Shown: positions 26,423-35,090, counted from the first letter of the stretch. The stretch: 64,000 bases of DNA from Hyphomicrobium_A sp963776675 (GCA_963776675.1 CAVZNR010000049.1:62001-126000); one strand, 5' to 3'. Notes: a model not told the origin generated them from the sequence alone. A program made the numbers and translations.

Positions 26423-27085
26423 TTGCGCGCCTCACATCTGATTGCACCGGCTCTTGCCGCGATCTCGCTCTCCCTCATGGCGGCAGGTGCGAGCGCGCAC
26501 CCCCACGTGTGGGTTACCGTCAAGGCGACCGTTGTCTACGACGGCGGGTCCATCACGGGACTGCAGGAAGCGTGGACGTTCGATGAGTTCTACACGGCGC
26601 AGGCCATCGAAGGGCTCGATAAGAACGGCGACGGCAAGTACGACCGCAAAGAGCTGGCCGAGCTGGCCCAGGTCAACATCGACGGCCTGAAGGAGTTCGA
26701 CTACTTCACCTATGCCAAGCTTTCGGGCGCCGACCGCAAGTTCAAGCCGCCCGAGAACTACTGGCTCGAGCACACGGACAAGGGCATTCTCACCTTGCAC
26801 TTCACCCTGCCGCTCGAGCAGCCGGTCGCCGAGCAGGGCGGCTTTTCCTTCTCCGTCTACGATCCCAGCTACTTTATCGCCTTCGATCTCGATGCGACCA
26901 ACCCGGTGAAGCTCGGTTCGGGCGCGCCCGCGGGCTGTAAGGCGGTGGTGCACGACCCCCTCCAGGACGAGACGAGCGACACCAAGAAGCTGAACGACGC
27001 ATTTGCAGGCGCGCTCGGCGGCGCCGGCACGGTCAACCTGGGCGGCGATGCCAAGACGGTCCTCGTCAACTGCGCGAAGTCCTGA
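26423..27085 (+). CDS. DUF1007 periplasmic protein with EF-hand-like loop
   Basis: A 220-residue secreted protein of the DUF1007 family, often encoded next to metal-uptake or nickel/cobalt-permease genes. After the signal peptide the mature form starts HPHVWVTVKATVVYDGG, with metal-type His residues. LDKNGDGKYDRKEL, about residue 70, is a standard EF-hand loop. The start is TTG 26423, with GGGGGA eight bases before it; no ATG gives a complete signal peptide. Divergence from znuA suggests shared zinc control and a role in periplasmic zinc handling (inference). The last residues are NCAKS, with a second Cys in GCKAV. Confidence 0.82.
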   Translation: MRASHLIAPALAAISLSLMAAGASAHPHVWVTVKATVVYDGGSITGLQEAWTFDEFYTAQAIEGLDKNGDGKYDRKELAELAQVNIDGLKEFDYFTYAKLSGADRKFKPPENYWLEHTDKGILTLHFTLPLEQPVAEQGGFSFSVYDPSYFIAFDLDATNPVKLGSGAPAGCKAVVHDPLQDETSDTKKLNDAFAGALGGAGTVNLGGDAKTVLVNCAKS

Positions 27086-27218
27086 GATCCGGCCCAGCGC
27101 CCAGATCGGAACGCCGGTTAACCACTCCTTCACTCTGACGGCGGTGATGCTCCCTCGCGGACTAAGGTGACGGCGGCCCTTTGGGGGCCGACTCCCGTGT
27201 CCCTTGCGCCTGGATCGT

Positions 27219-27611
27219 ATGCTGCGCCCCGCCCGCCTGCTCTTGCTCCTCCTCCTCGTCGCCTGCGCTCCGAGCCTCGGCCATGCCGTTCAGCACGCCG
27301 ATGCTCTGGCGCCGCCGCGCGGCTCCATGGCGCTCATCGTCATCGAGAAGCCGGGCTGCTTCTACTGCCGCCTGTTTCGCCGCGATGTCGGTCCCGCCTA
27401 CGAGGCCACGCCGCGGGCGCGGGAGGTTCCGATGCACTATCTCGATCTGAAAGCGGCCGAGGCCCGCCAGCTCGCCTTCGATCGCCCCATCGACGTCGTC
27501 CCGACCGTGGTTCTGTTTCGCAACGGGCGCGAGGTCAAACGCATCGCCGGGTACATGGCCCCTGAGAATTTTGTCCGCGTGATCAATTACTTGCTCTCGC
27601 GCATGCCATGA
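27219..27611 (+). CDS. Secreted thioredoxin-fold protein (SoxW-like)
   Basis: A 130-residue thioredoxin-like protein with a signal peptide or N-terminal anchor (LLLLLLLVACAPSLGHA; the Cys before APS is a possible but poor lipobox). The active site is KPGCFYCRLF, a CxxC motif, and the cis-Pro region is DVVPTVVLFRNGREVKRIAGYM. It is probably a periplasmic thiol reductant or disulfide enzyme; the partner is unknown. ATG 27219 is chosen over TTG 27204. It lies 133 bp after the DUF1007 gene, in the same direction. Confidence 0.8.
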   Translation: MLRPARLLLLLLLVACAPSLGHAVQHADALAPPRGSMALIVIEKPGCFYCRLFRRDVGPAYEATPRAREVPMHYLDLKAAEARQLAFDRPIDVVPTVVLFRNGREVKRIAGYMAPENFVRVINYLLSRMP

Positions 27612-27726
27612 GCATGGTGTAGGGGCAGAGACGAGGCGCATCATTGTCAAGGCTTCGCCAATGAGCTTTGATACAGCGTGAGCATCCGCAACGGGTGTCC
27701 CAAACGTGTGTCGCAGGGGGAAGCGA

Positions 27727-28791
27727 ATGGACCGGCGTGCATTCTTGAGGACCACGGGCGCCGCGGCGGCTGCCGCGACGACGGCAGGTGTTGCAGCGGC
27801 TGAGCCGGCGGCACACGAGGTTGCCGCACCGGCGCTCGCCAAGGGCCTGCGGCAGCTGCGCCTCGCCATTGCGCCACCGGATGCCGTCTCCGGGCCTGCA
27901 GACCAGGCCCGCCGACTTGTACAGCGCATCGCTACGATGAGTGGCGGACGCTACGGCTTCGACGTGGTGCCGGCGCCTGCGAGCGGGCTCGCCACCGTAC
28001 GCGCGGGCGACGCCGACCTCTACTTCGCCAGCGAGCATGATCACCTGGATCTGCACCGCGCGCTTGCTTTCTTCGCCGGCCTGCCCGGAGATCGCGGCAT
28101 CGCCGCCCGCCATCTGACCGCCTGGATGCTGGTCGGCGGCGGCGAGACGTTGTGGGACGATCTCGCCGGCAACTTCGGCATCAAGGCGATGCTTGCCGGT
28201 CACAGCGGCGATCGGGCGGTCTTTCGCGCCACGCGCCACGTTGCAGACATGAGCGAGCTCGCCGGCCAGACCGTTGCGGTCACGGGCCTGGCGCGCGACG
28301 TCGTGCGCGGTTTCGGCCTGGAGCCCGCGACGGTGGCGGCCGGCGACGTTGCCGGCGCCATGATGCGCGGCGACGTGCTTGCCGCCGAGCTGGGCGGCGC
28401 GCTCACCAGCCACGCGCTCGGCGTGACCGCCGCTGCCCCCTATGTTGTCGGCACGAGCATAAATCGCCACGGCTCGGCCATGTCACTCGGCATGCGCCGC
28501 GCATTTTGGGACGGGCTCAGTGGCAGCGATCAGGCGATTTTCGCCGCGGCGGCCGCAGCCGAGCTGCAGCTCGCCCTCGCCGAGGACGAGGCCCACCGGC
28601 GGCTACTTACCCTCCAAACGGATACAACATGGCCGCTGGCGCCGGAGCTTCACCGCACGATCTGCCGCGTTGCCGACGCTGTGGTGGCCCACGTCGCCGC
28701 CTCCGATCCGCAAGCACAGCGCATTAATGCAGCCTATATGGGCTTCCGCCGCCTGGTCCTGGGCGATGACGCAGCAACAGAGGCCGTCTGA
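27727..28791 (+). CDS. TRAP transporter substrate-binding protein (DctP family), orphan
   Basis: A 354-residue periplasmic solute-binding protein with a twin-arginine signal (MDRRAFLRTTG). It shows the DctP-type pattern LVQRIATMSGGRYGFDVV, ADLYFASEHDHLDLHRALAFFAGLP, LTAWMLVGGGETLWDDLAGNFGIKAMLAG and GSAMSLGMRRAFWDGLSGSDQAIFAAAA. This matches the subgroup best known for keto-acid and aromatic-acid transport. No membrane subunits (dctQ, dctM) are near, so the protein either serves a distant transporter or senses its ligand. ATG 27727 has GGGGGAAG upstream. The usual ligand Arg region is hard to place, and the protein is more divergent than typical members. Confidence 0.78.
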   Translation: MDRRAFLRTTGAAAAAATTAGVAAAEPAAHEVAAPALAKGLRQLRLAIAPPDAVSGPADQARRLVQRIATMSGGRYGFDVVPAPASGLATVRAGDADLYFASEHDHLDLHRALAFFAGLPGDRGIAARHLTAWMLVGGGETLWDDLAGNFGIKAMLAGHSGDRAVFRATRHVADMSELAGQTVAVTGLARDVVRGFGLEPATVAAGDVAGAMMRGDVLAAELGGALTSHALGVTAAAPYVVGTSINRHGSAMSLGMRRAFWDGLSGSDQAIFAAAAAAELQLALAEDEAHRRLLTLQTDTTWPLAPELHRTICRVADAVVAHVAASDPQAQRINAAYMGFRRLVLGDDAATEAV

Positions 28792-28850
28792 GCACTCGAG
28801 CATGCGTCGGCGGCGGCAACGCGGCCCCACAGCCCAGGAAAAATGGACGT

Positions 28851-28872
28851 GCATGCGGGAAGATCCGCATGC
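28851..28872. other. Hairpin after the TRAP binding-protein gene
   Basis: A perfect 8-bp stem GCATGCGG-GAAGAT-CCGCATGC in the 171-bp gap. There is no T-run directly after it, so it may be a weak or Rho-assisted end of the upstream transcript. Confidence 0.4.
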
Positions 28873-28962
28873 GCATCGTGGTCAGCTTGTGTATCTTTAG
28901 GGAATGCGGGGCACGAGATTGCGCCGTTGCGCCAGACGGTTGGGAGGTCCGACGGGGTTGAG

Positions 28963-29271
28963 ATGAGCACGACAAACATAACGCAAATGAGAGGCAACGC
29001 GGCGGACCTACGCTCCACCGACGCCGAAATGGATCAAATCCGCGAGTTGCTGGTGGGCGAGCAGCAGCGCCACGCCGGGGCGAGAATGGATCGGCTCGAG
29101 GCGCGCCTCAAGGAGCTCGAGGAGGACATTGTCCGTCGCTTCGATGCACTCACGGCGCGCATCGAGTTGCTCGGTCAGGAGACAGCCGCGGGGCGGCGCG
29201 CGGCGTTTGAGGAACTGTCGCGCAGCGTTGTGGAGCTCGGCGAGCGCGTCCGTAATCTTTCCCAGAGTTAG
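28963..29271 (+). CDS. Small coiled-coil protein, first gene of the GTPase cluster
   Basis: A 102-residue hydrophilic protein with no signal or membrane helix. Residues about 22-100 are a continuous heptad-type helix (MDRLEARLKELEEDIVRRFDAL and onward). The stretch MDQIRELLVGEQQRHAGARMDRLEARL resembles the start of the next protein (INRLKELLFENESRALADLSQRMD). The two may share an interaction helix. ATG 28963 follows GGGG by about five bases. It lies 49 bp before the OmpA-type gene and is probably co-transcribed. Function unknown; an adaptor role is inference. Confidence 0.7.
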   Translation: MSTTNITQMRGNAADLRSTDAEMDQIRELLVGEQQRHAGARMDRLEARLKELEEDIVRRFDALTARIELLGQETAAGRRAAFEELSRSVVELGERVRNLSQS

Positions 29272-29320
29272 TACGGTACGGCCCCAGGCCACCCGTGCCG
29301 AGCCCGCGAGAGGCGGCCCG

Positions 29321-31163
29321 ATGTCACAAGACATCAACCGGTTGAAAGAGTTGCTGTTCGAGAACGAGAGCCGCGCGCTCGCAGATCTCAGCCAGCGTAT
29401 GGACATCGTGTTCGACCGTGCCGGCTCGACCGAGCGCTTTACCGCGCACGTCGCCGCCGTCCTCGACCAGGCGCTGGCGCAGGCGGAGATCGAAAGGCAC
29501 AGCGAGGTCTCGCTCGCGATCGCCCCGCTGATCGTGCACACGATCAAGACGGAGATCCGCGGCAGCCAGGATGAGCTCGCCGAGGCGCTCTATCCGTCGC
29601 TCGGACGCATGGTGAAGGCCTACGTGGTCAGCGCCATCCGCGACCTGATGGACGAGATCAACCGGCGGCTTGAATCGAACGCCTTCATGCTGCGCCTGCG
29701 CAGCCTCCTCACGGGCCGCCCCGTCGCCGATCTGGCCTTCGTCGAGGGCCAGCGGCTCAAGGTGGAGGAGATCTTCCTCATCCGCCGCGGGCTGGGTGAG
29801 CTGCTCGGACATTGGCCGGCGATCAACGGCCTCACCGCGCAAGATAAGCGCATAAGCGGCATTCTCACCGCCATCAACGAGGTGGCAACGCAAGCGTTCG
29901 ACGCCGACACGGCAGCGTTGCGGCGCATCGATCTGGGCACATCGATCATCTATCTGCGGGCCTCGCCCACGCATCTGTTGGCCGCCAAGTGCCGCGGCGT
30001 CGCGCCGGCGGCAGTCGAGCAGGTGATCGACGAGAAGTTCTTAAGCACAATCGAGCGTCTGCGCGTGCTCTTCAACGGCGGGAGCGACACCAGTGTGCCG
30101 CGCCGCGCGGTGAACAACCTGCTCGGCGATCTCGCGGACACCCTCGACGACGGCATCACCGAGCAGCACGCCAAGCTCGTGCGCGGACGCACCGGCCTGT
30201 CACCGGCCATCGTCCTCGTCTGGGGCATCGGTCTGGCGCTGGCAACGTGGCTCGCCTGGGGCGCGTACGTCGGCTACCAGACCGCACGCGTGCACGGTAT
30301 AGCCTCCAATGTCCTTGCCGCCGAGCCGGCTCTCGCCGGTTATCCGGTGCACGCCGACGTCACATCGCGCGGCCGCAGCGTCGCGTTGGCGGGACTGGTT
30401 CCCACCACCGAGGCGGGCCAGCACGCCCTGTCCAACTTGCGGTCCGCGCTGCCAGCCTCCGAGGTGGTCGACCGCACGACGGCGCTGCCGACTCGCGACC
30501 TCGACGAGGCGCGTGCCGACATTGCCGTGCTCAAGACCGACATGGCACGGGCCCGCGCCGAGGCCGCCGACGCCAACACGGCTTTGAGCGCGCGCGTCGC
30601 CGGCATCGAGACCGAGCTGAATGGCGAGATCAAGACGCTGGCAGCCGACCTCGCAAAGGCGAATGCGGACGCCACGGCGGGTCTTGGCGGACTGCGCACC
30701 GCGCTCACGCAGTCGGAAGCCAAGGCAGAGGCGGCGCGCCAAGCCAATCTCGGTACTCGTGCGCGCCGAGATCGCCAGCGCGACCGCGCCCGGCCCGCGT
30801 GCTCGTCTCGAGGCGTGGATCGCCGCCAACGCCATCTTCTTCACCAAGGACACCGACTACCGCGATGCCAAGGCCGCCGCCGCCGCCCTCGACACACTCG
30901 CCAAGCTCATCGAGGAGAGCGATGTGCTCATCCGCGTGGTCGGCTACACCGACGAGAAGGGCGGCGAAGAGCGCAACACCCCGCTGTCGCAGGCGCGCGC
31001 CCAGAAGGTGCTGGCCGAGTTGTCCGCGCGCGGCATTGCGGCCTCGCGCCTGGTGGCCGTCGGGCGCAAGAACAGCGCCGACCTGAGTCCATTCGTGGGC
31101 GATGCGAGCCCCAACCGTCGCGTCGAGTTCGAGATCGGCTTTGCGGGCGAAAGTACGCCATGA
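29321..31163 (+). pseudogene. OmpA-type membrane protein with cytoplasmic N-terminal domain, one +1 frameshift
   Basis: A protein of about 613 residues. A cytoplasmic domain (1 to about 285) has the family pattern SLGRMVKAYVVSAIRDLMDEIN, LLTGRPVADLAFVEGQRLKVEEIFLIRRG and RISGILTAINEVATQAFD. One membrane helix follows at about 295-315 (PAIVLVWGIGLALATWLAWGAYVGY), then a BON-like stretch, a long coiled coil, and an OmpA-C domain (ANAIFFTKDTDYRD, VVGYTDEKGGEERNTPLSQARAQKV, NRRVEFEI) that binds peptidoglycan. The frame breaks near 30752 (CTCGGTAC; removing one G joins the coil to VRAEIASAT). It ends in a 4-bp ATGA overlap with the GTPase gene. Related proteins elsewhere also sit beside small GTPases. 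The break may be a sequence error. Confidence 0.82.
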
Positions 31164-31669
31164 CCGCACGAAAGATCATGCTTTTGGGCGAGATCGGCGT
31201 CGGCAAGTCGTCGATTGCGCGCCGCCTCGTGTTCGATCGCTTCGAATCCGACTACAAGCCCACGCTCGGGGTCGACGTCTACAGCTACGAGATCGAGCCT
31301 AGCGAAAGCGTCGACAAGGGCGACGCCGCCAAGTTCATCATCTGGGACACCGACGGCAACTTCGGCGACGCCATCCTGTCGCACATCTACGTCAAGCACG
31401 CGGCCGGCGCGCTGATCGTCGGCGACGTCACCCGCCGCACCACGCTCGAATCGATGCTGCAGCTGGGGCGTAGCTTCTTGAACGCCCTGCCCGGCCGCTA
31501 CTGCAGCTTTCTCTTGAACAAGTCCGACCTGGGTGGCACCGCGGCCGAGCTACCGCAAGCGCTGGTGCATTCCCAGATCCCCATCGTGCGCACGAGCGCC
31601 AAGACCGGGGAAAACGTCAAGGAAGCTTTCCTCGGAGCTGCAGATGCGATCCGACGAAGACGGCTTTGA
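31160..31669 (+). CDS. Ras-like small GTPase with altered G3 motif
   Basis: A 169-residue Ras/Rab-type GTPase. Motifs: P-loop GEIGVGKSS (residues 10-18), switch-I Thr35 in KPTLG, G3 as WDTDGN (62-67), G4 NKSD (120-123) and G5 TSAKTG (145-150). The family's DTAGQ is changed to DTDGN, so the position of the catalytic Gln is Asn, and the preceding Ala is Asp. The protein has no lipidation motif and no extra domain, so it is probably cytosolic and recruited by the OmpA-type protein, whose gene it overlaps by four bases. The following kinase gene overlaps its end by 26 bases. Targets are unknown. Confidence 0.88.
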   Translation: MTARKIMLLGEIGVGKSSIARRLVFDRFESDYKPTLGVDVYSYEIEPSESVDKGDAAKFIIWDTDGNFGDAILSHIYVKHAAGALIVGDVTRRTTLESMLQLGRSFLNALPGRYCSFLLNKSDLGGTAAELPQALVHSQIPIVRTSAKTGENVKEAFLGAADAIRRRRL

Positions 31670-32792
31670 CAGCGAAGCCGAGGTCGCACGCGCGATCGAT
31701 CTGGCAGGCAAAATGCTGGCTACGCGCGGCGTCTTCGGTCTCATCTGGCTGGATGACGATCTCGTCGTGCGCCGGCGCTACGGATCCCTCGTGGATTTTA
31801 TCGAGGTCGGTGCGCCGCTCGTGGACAGCGTCCTCCCCGCCATCGGCCTCGAGGACGAGATCAAGAGCCTCAAGGGCACCAAGAACGGCGTGCTGCGCCT
31901 GCCGAACGTGGCGACGGTCACCGAGGCCGGTCCGGGGCGCCGGCTGAACTTGATGTTCCACGCCTTCGAGCTCAGCGAGCCTTACCTGTTGGTGGTGGCG
32001 CCCAACGCCGCCAGCACCAGCCTGGAGGTCGAGCTCAGCCGCCAGGTACGCGCCCGTTTCATGGCGGAGGCCGAGGCGGCCGCCGCTTCGAAAGAGCTGG
32101 CGCGCGTCAACGCCGACCTGCGAGTGCTCAACTCCAACCTCGAGCAGTTCGCCGCCATCGTGACCCACGATCTCAAGGCGCCCATGCGCGCGGTGCGCTA
32201 CCTCGTCGACGAGATCGAGGCGGCTTTATTGACCAGCGATACCGCCGTAGCCGGCGACAAGTTGCAGGAGCTGCGCCGCCAGGCGACGCGTCTATCCTCG
32301 ATGCTGTCGGCACTTCTGAATTATTCCAGCGTGGGCTTGAGCCGGGAGGCGATCGAAAGGGTCGACACGCGCGAACTCGTGACCGAGATCGTGCGCTCGC
32401 TTCCCCATGAGGGTACCAAGGTCGAAATCTCGGGCACCTGGCCGATCTTGGACACGCTCGTAGCCCCCATGGACCTGACGCTGCGCAATCTGATCGAAAA
32501 CACGCTGAAGCATCACGACCGCGGCACTGGCAAGTTGCAGCTAGCATGCGCCGATGACGGCGGCGCCATAGAAATCACCGTCGAGGACGATGGACCGGGC
32601 ATCGCGCCCATGCATCACGCCAGCGTCTTTCTGCCGTTTCGCGCCATCGGCAACGGCGGCGAAGGCATGGGACTTGCGATCGTTCAGAAGATGCTGGACG
32701 CGGTCGGCGGCACGATCACGCTCTCCTCGAACCCGGCCGAGCGACGCGGAACAACCTTCAGAATTCGCTGGCCGAAGAAAATTGCTCTTTGA
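31644..32792 (+). CDS. Soluble sensor histidine kinase
   Basis: A 382-residue cytosolic histidine kinase. The N-terminus (about 15-120) looks like a degenerate PAS domain (GVFGLIWLDDDLVVRRRYGSLVDF to LMFHAFELSEPYLLVVAPN). A helix (about 130-170) leads to the phospho-acceptor H175 in FAAIVTHDLKAPMRAVRYLVDEI. The ATPase domain has the N box LRNLIENTLKHHD, G1 VEDDGPGI and G2 GEGMGLAIVQKML. No membrane helix is present. ATG 31644 has GGAG seven bases upstream, inside the end of the GTPase gene. Co-translation with the GTPase implies a common pathway; the single receiver downstream is its likely partner. Confidence 0.9.
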   Translation: MRSDEDGFDSEAEVARAIDLAGKMLATRGVFGLIWLDDDLVVRRRYGSLVDFIEVGAPLVDSVLPAIGLEDEIKSLKGTKNGVLRLPNVATVTEAGPGRRLNLMFHAFELSEPYLLVVAPNAASTSLEVELSRQVRARFMAEAEAAAASKELARVNADLRVLNSNLEQFAAIVTHDLKAPMRAVRYLVDEIEAALLTSDTAVAGDKLQELRRQATRLSSMLSALLNYSSVGLSREAIERVDTRELVTEIVRSLPHEGTKVEISGTWPILDTLVAPMDLTLRNLIENTLKHHDRGTGKLQLACADDGGAIEITVEDDGPGIAPMHHASVFLPFRAIGNGGEGMGLAIVQKMLDAVGGTITLSSNPAERRGTTFRIRWPKKIAL

Positions 32793-32922
32793 GCGCCGAT
32801 GGCGCAGACTGGGCGCATACGGATCGTGCGTCACGGAATTGCAGTTCCTGCACCAATTTTGTGCAAGCAAATTCTCTGACCAAAAGCAGCCTCATACTGG
32901 GCGCAAGGGCGGAGTGGTGGCG

Positions 32923-33393
32923 ATGGCGGCGGGATACACCTCATGCGGCGGCGATCATCTGGCCAAGAAGAGCGAGCTTGTGCGGGCGCGCGTGCGGCTC
33001 GGCGTATTCAGCGATATCCTGATCGTCGAGGATGAGACGTTCGCCGCCGAGCGTCTGACCGCAACGCTACGCGTGCTGTTCGGATATGACACAGTGATCC
33101 GCTGTGCCTCCTCACTCGGCGATGCCGTCGACCGGGTAAAGGAGCAAAAACCCTGCGTGCTGTTTCTCGATGACATACTTAAGCCTTCGACCACGGCCTC
33201 ACAGTCGATCCCACTTCTGCGCGAGGCCGGCTACACCGGCCCCATCGTGGTCGTAAGCGGGGAGGTCACGCATTCGCGCCGCTCAAATCTACTCGCCAGC
33301 GGCGCAAGCGACGTGATCCACAAGGACGACCTCGATAGCGTGCGCGTCTCGGAGGCCCTCGCCCCGTTCTCCAAGCCCGCCACGGACCAATAG
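32923..33393 (+). CDS. Single-domain response regulator (receiver only)
   Basis: A 156-residue receiver with no output domain. After a 30-residue N-terminal extension the fold starts DILIVEDETFAAERL (acid pocket near residues 36-38). The phospho-acceptor is Asp83 in CVLFLDDILKP, followed by IVVVSGEVTHSRR (the conserved Ser) and VIHKDDL (the conserved Lys). It lies 130 bp after the kinase gene. ATG 32923 has GGAG eight bases upstream. With no DNA-binding domain it would signal through protein contact, as CheY-like receivers do. Confidence 0.87.
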   Translation: MAAGYTSCGGDHLAKKSELVRARVRLGVFSDILIVEDETFAAERLTATLRVLFGYDTVIRCASSLGDAVDRVKEQKPCVLFLDDILKPSTTASQSIPLLREAGYTGPIVVVSGEVTHSRRSNLLASGASDVIHKDDLDSVRVSEALAPFSKPATDQ

Positions 33394-33573
33394 TCCGGCG
33401 ACGGCGTTTGGCCGCATCGCCGCTCCGACCCCACCTCGACGATCGTTCGGCACGATCCTTGCTCTCTCCTGTGTTGTTCGTGTGGTGACCTGTCGCAGGC
33501 CGCCATTGGTCACGATTCCGCTGCACGGGCATGGTGACCCCGCGTTTCGATTAGGAGACCACAGAGGGACTAC

Positions 33574-33831
33574 ATGCACAGAACACGCATTCTCGTAATC
33601 TGCGCTACGCTGGCGGCCGCTTCCATCGTCAGGGCCGAAGAGCTGAAGCTGCCACCGGAGGTGACGCCATCCATGCGCGCTGCCTGCGAGAGCGACGTGC
33701 GCCGCCTATGCATCGGGAAATCACCGACCGTCGCCAAGGTGAAGCGCTGCGTGGCCGCCAAGTTCATGCAGCTCGGCCACCGCTGCCAGATCGAGCTGGC
33801 CTCGGCCGGGTTTTCCAGCTTCTCGCGCTGA
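33574..33831 (+). CDS. Small secreted Cys-containing protein
   Basis: An 85-residue protein with a signal peptide (ending VRA) and a mature part of about 64 residues. It carries four regularly spaced cysteines: RAACESDVRRLC, KRC and HRC. The ACxxDvxrlC...C...C pattern recurs in small secreted proteins of Hyphomicrobiales and recalls Cys-rich GLG1-type repeats; function unknown. GAGGG lies about six bases before ATG 33574. Downstream is a hairpin shared with the convergent sgaA gene. Confidence 0.72.
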   Translation: MHRTRILVICATLAAASIVRAEELKLPPEVTPSMRAACESDVRRLCIGKSPTVAKVKRCVAAKFMQLGHRCQIELASAGFSSFSR

Positions 33832-33851
33832 GCGTCTCTATCAGGAAAGCT

Positions 33852-33880
33852 ATGGGGTCTGACCGGCGGTCAGGCCCCAT
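33852..33880. terminator. Hairpin between convergent genes
   Basis: ATGGGGTCTGACC-GGC-GGTCAGGCCCCAT: a 13-bp stem with one mismatch pair, eight bases before the sgaA stop. The T-run is weak on both strands, so it is a probable but not classical bidirectional terminator. Confidence 0.55.
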
Positions 33881-33887
33881 TTCATGA

Positions 33888-35090
33888 TCACGCGGCCCGC
33901 GCCCTGGCTGACCGCGGCGTCTCGGTCAGATACGCCATCGCCGCGCTGGCGCCACCCTTGACGTACGGGATGCCGCCGAGCTCGAGCGCCATCTCCACGC
34001 CGCACAGAGCACCCATCACGGTGAGCTCGTTGGTGTAGCCGAGGTGGCCGATGCGGAACGCCTTGCCAGCGAGCTTGTTCAGGCCGGTCCCCAGCGACAT
34101 GTTGAAGTTTTCCAGCACCAGCTTGCGGAAGGCGTCCGCGTTGAGGGCGTCGGGCATCGCCACGGTGGTGACCGCCGGCGAGTAGCTGCGCCGATCGCGG
34201 CACCAGATCTCCAGACCCCATGCCTGCACCGCGCAACGCACCGCCTCGGCGAGGCGCTCGTGGCGGGCGAACACGTTGTCGAGGCCTTCCTCGTTCAGCA
34301 TGGCGATCGCCTCGGCGAGACCGAACAGATGCCCCGTCGCCGGCGTGTAGGGAAACACGCCATTGGCGTTCATGGCGAGCATGTCGTCCCACGACCAATA
34401 GGAGCGCGGCAGCTTCGCCGACTTCGCGGCGACGAGCGCCTTGTCGCTGACGGCTGCGAACGACAGCCCCGGCGGCAGCATCAAACCCTTCTGCGAGCCC
34501 GCCACCGCAACGTCGACGCGCCACTCGTCGTGGCGGTAGTCCATGGCGGCGATCGACGAGACCGCGTCCACCATCAAAAGGGCGGGGTGGCGCGCGGCGT
34601 CCATCGCCTGGCGGATGTCCTCGATCCAGGTGCGCGCACCCGTGGACGTCTCGTTGTGGACGACGCATACGGCCTTGATGTCGTGGCCCTTGTCCTGCTT
34701 GAGGCGCGCCTCGAGCGCGTTCGCGTCGGCGCCCGAATGCCAGTCGGTCGGCAGCACCTCGGGCTTCAAGCCGAGCTTCTCCGCCATGTTGCGCCACAGG
34801 ACGGCGAAGTGACCCGTCTCGATCACGAGGATGCGGTCGCCCGGCGACAGCGTATTGACGAGGCTCGCCTCCCAGGCGCCGCTGCCCGACGAGGGAAAGA
34901 CCATGACGGGGTGCGTCGTCTTGAACAGCGTCTTGAGGCTGGCGAGCAGGCGCGTGGCGAACTCCTGGAACTCCGGCCCGCGATGATCGAGCATCTGCCG
35001 CGACATGGCATTGAGGATGCGCTCGGGGACGGGCGTGGGCCCCGGAATTTGCAGGAAGTGGCGACCGGCTGCGCGGCTCTGATTGGGCAT
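33888..35090 (-). CDS. sgaA: Serine-glyoxylate aminotransferase
   Basis: A 400-residue class-V PLP aminotransferase that converts serine and glyoxylate to hydroxypyruvate and glycine, a key step of the serine cycle for C1 assimilation. Motifs: QIPGPTPVPERILNAM, VFPSSGSGAWEASLVNTLSPGD, VVHNETSTGA, LLMVDAVSSIAAMDYRHDEW, and the PLP-Lys region VAGSQKGLMLPPGLSF. ATG 35090 has AGGA eight bases upstream; earlier in-frame codons lack similarity. The cycle's next enzyme, hydroxypyruvate reductase, lies 4.4 kb away on the same strand. Together they support a methylotroph. The ethanolamine/alanine-glyoxylate relatives are less likely given that context. Confidence 0.92.
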   Translation of the reverse strand: MPNQSRAAGRHFLQIPGPTPVPERILNAMSRQMLDHRGPEFQEFATRLLASLKTLFKTTHPVMVFPSSGSGAWEASLVNTLSPGDRILVIETGHFAVLWRNMAEKLGLKPEVLPTDWHSGADANALEARLKQDKGHDIKAVCVVHNETSTGARTWIEDIRQAMDAARHPALLMVDAVSSIAAMDYRHDEWRVDVAVAGSQKGLMLPPGLSFAAVSDKALVAAKSAKLPRSYWSWDDMLAMNANGVFPYTPATGHLFGLAEAIAMLNEEGLDNVFARHERLAEAVRCAVQAWGLEIWCRDRRSYSPAVTTVAMPDALNADAFRKLVLENFNMSLGTGLNKLAGKAFRIGHLGYTNELTVMGALCGVEMALELGGIPYVKGGASAAMAYLTETPRSARARAA

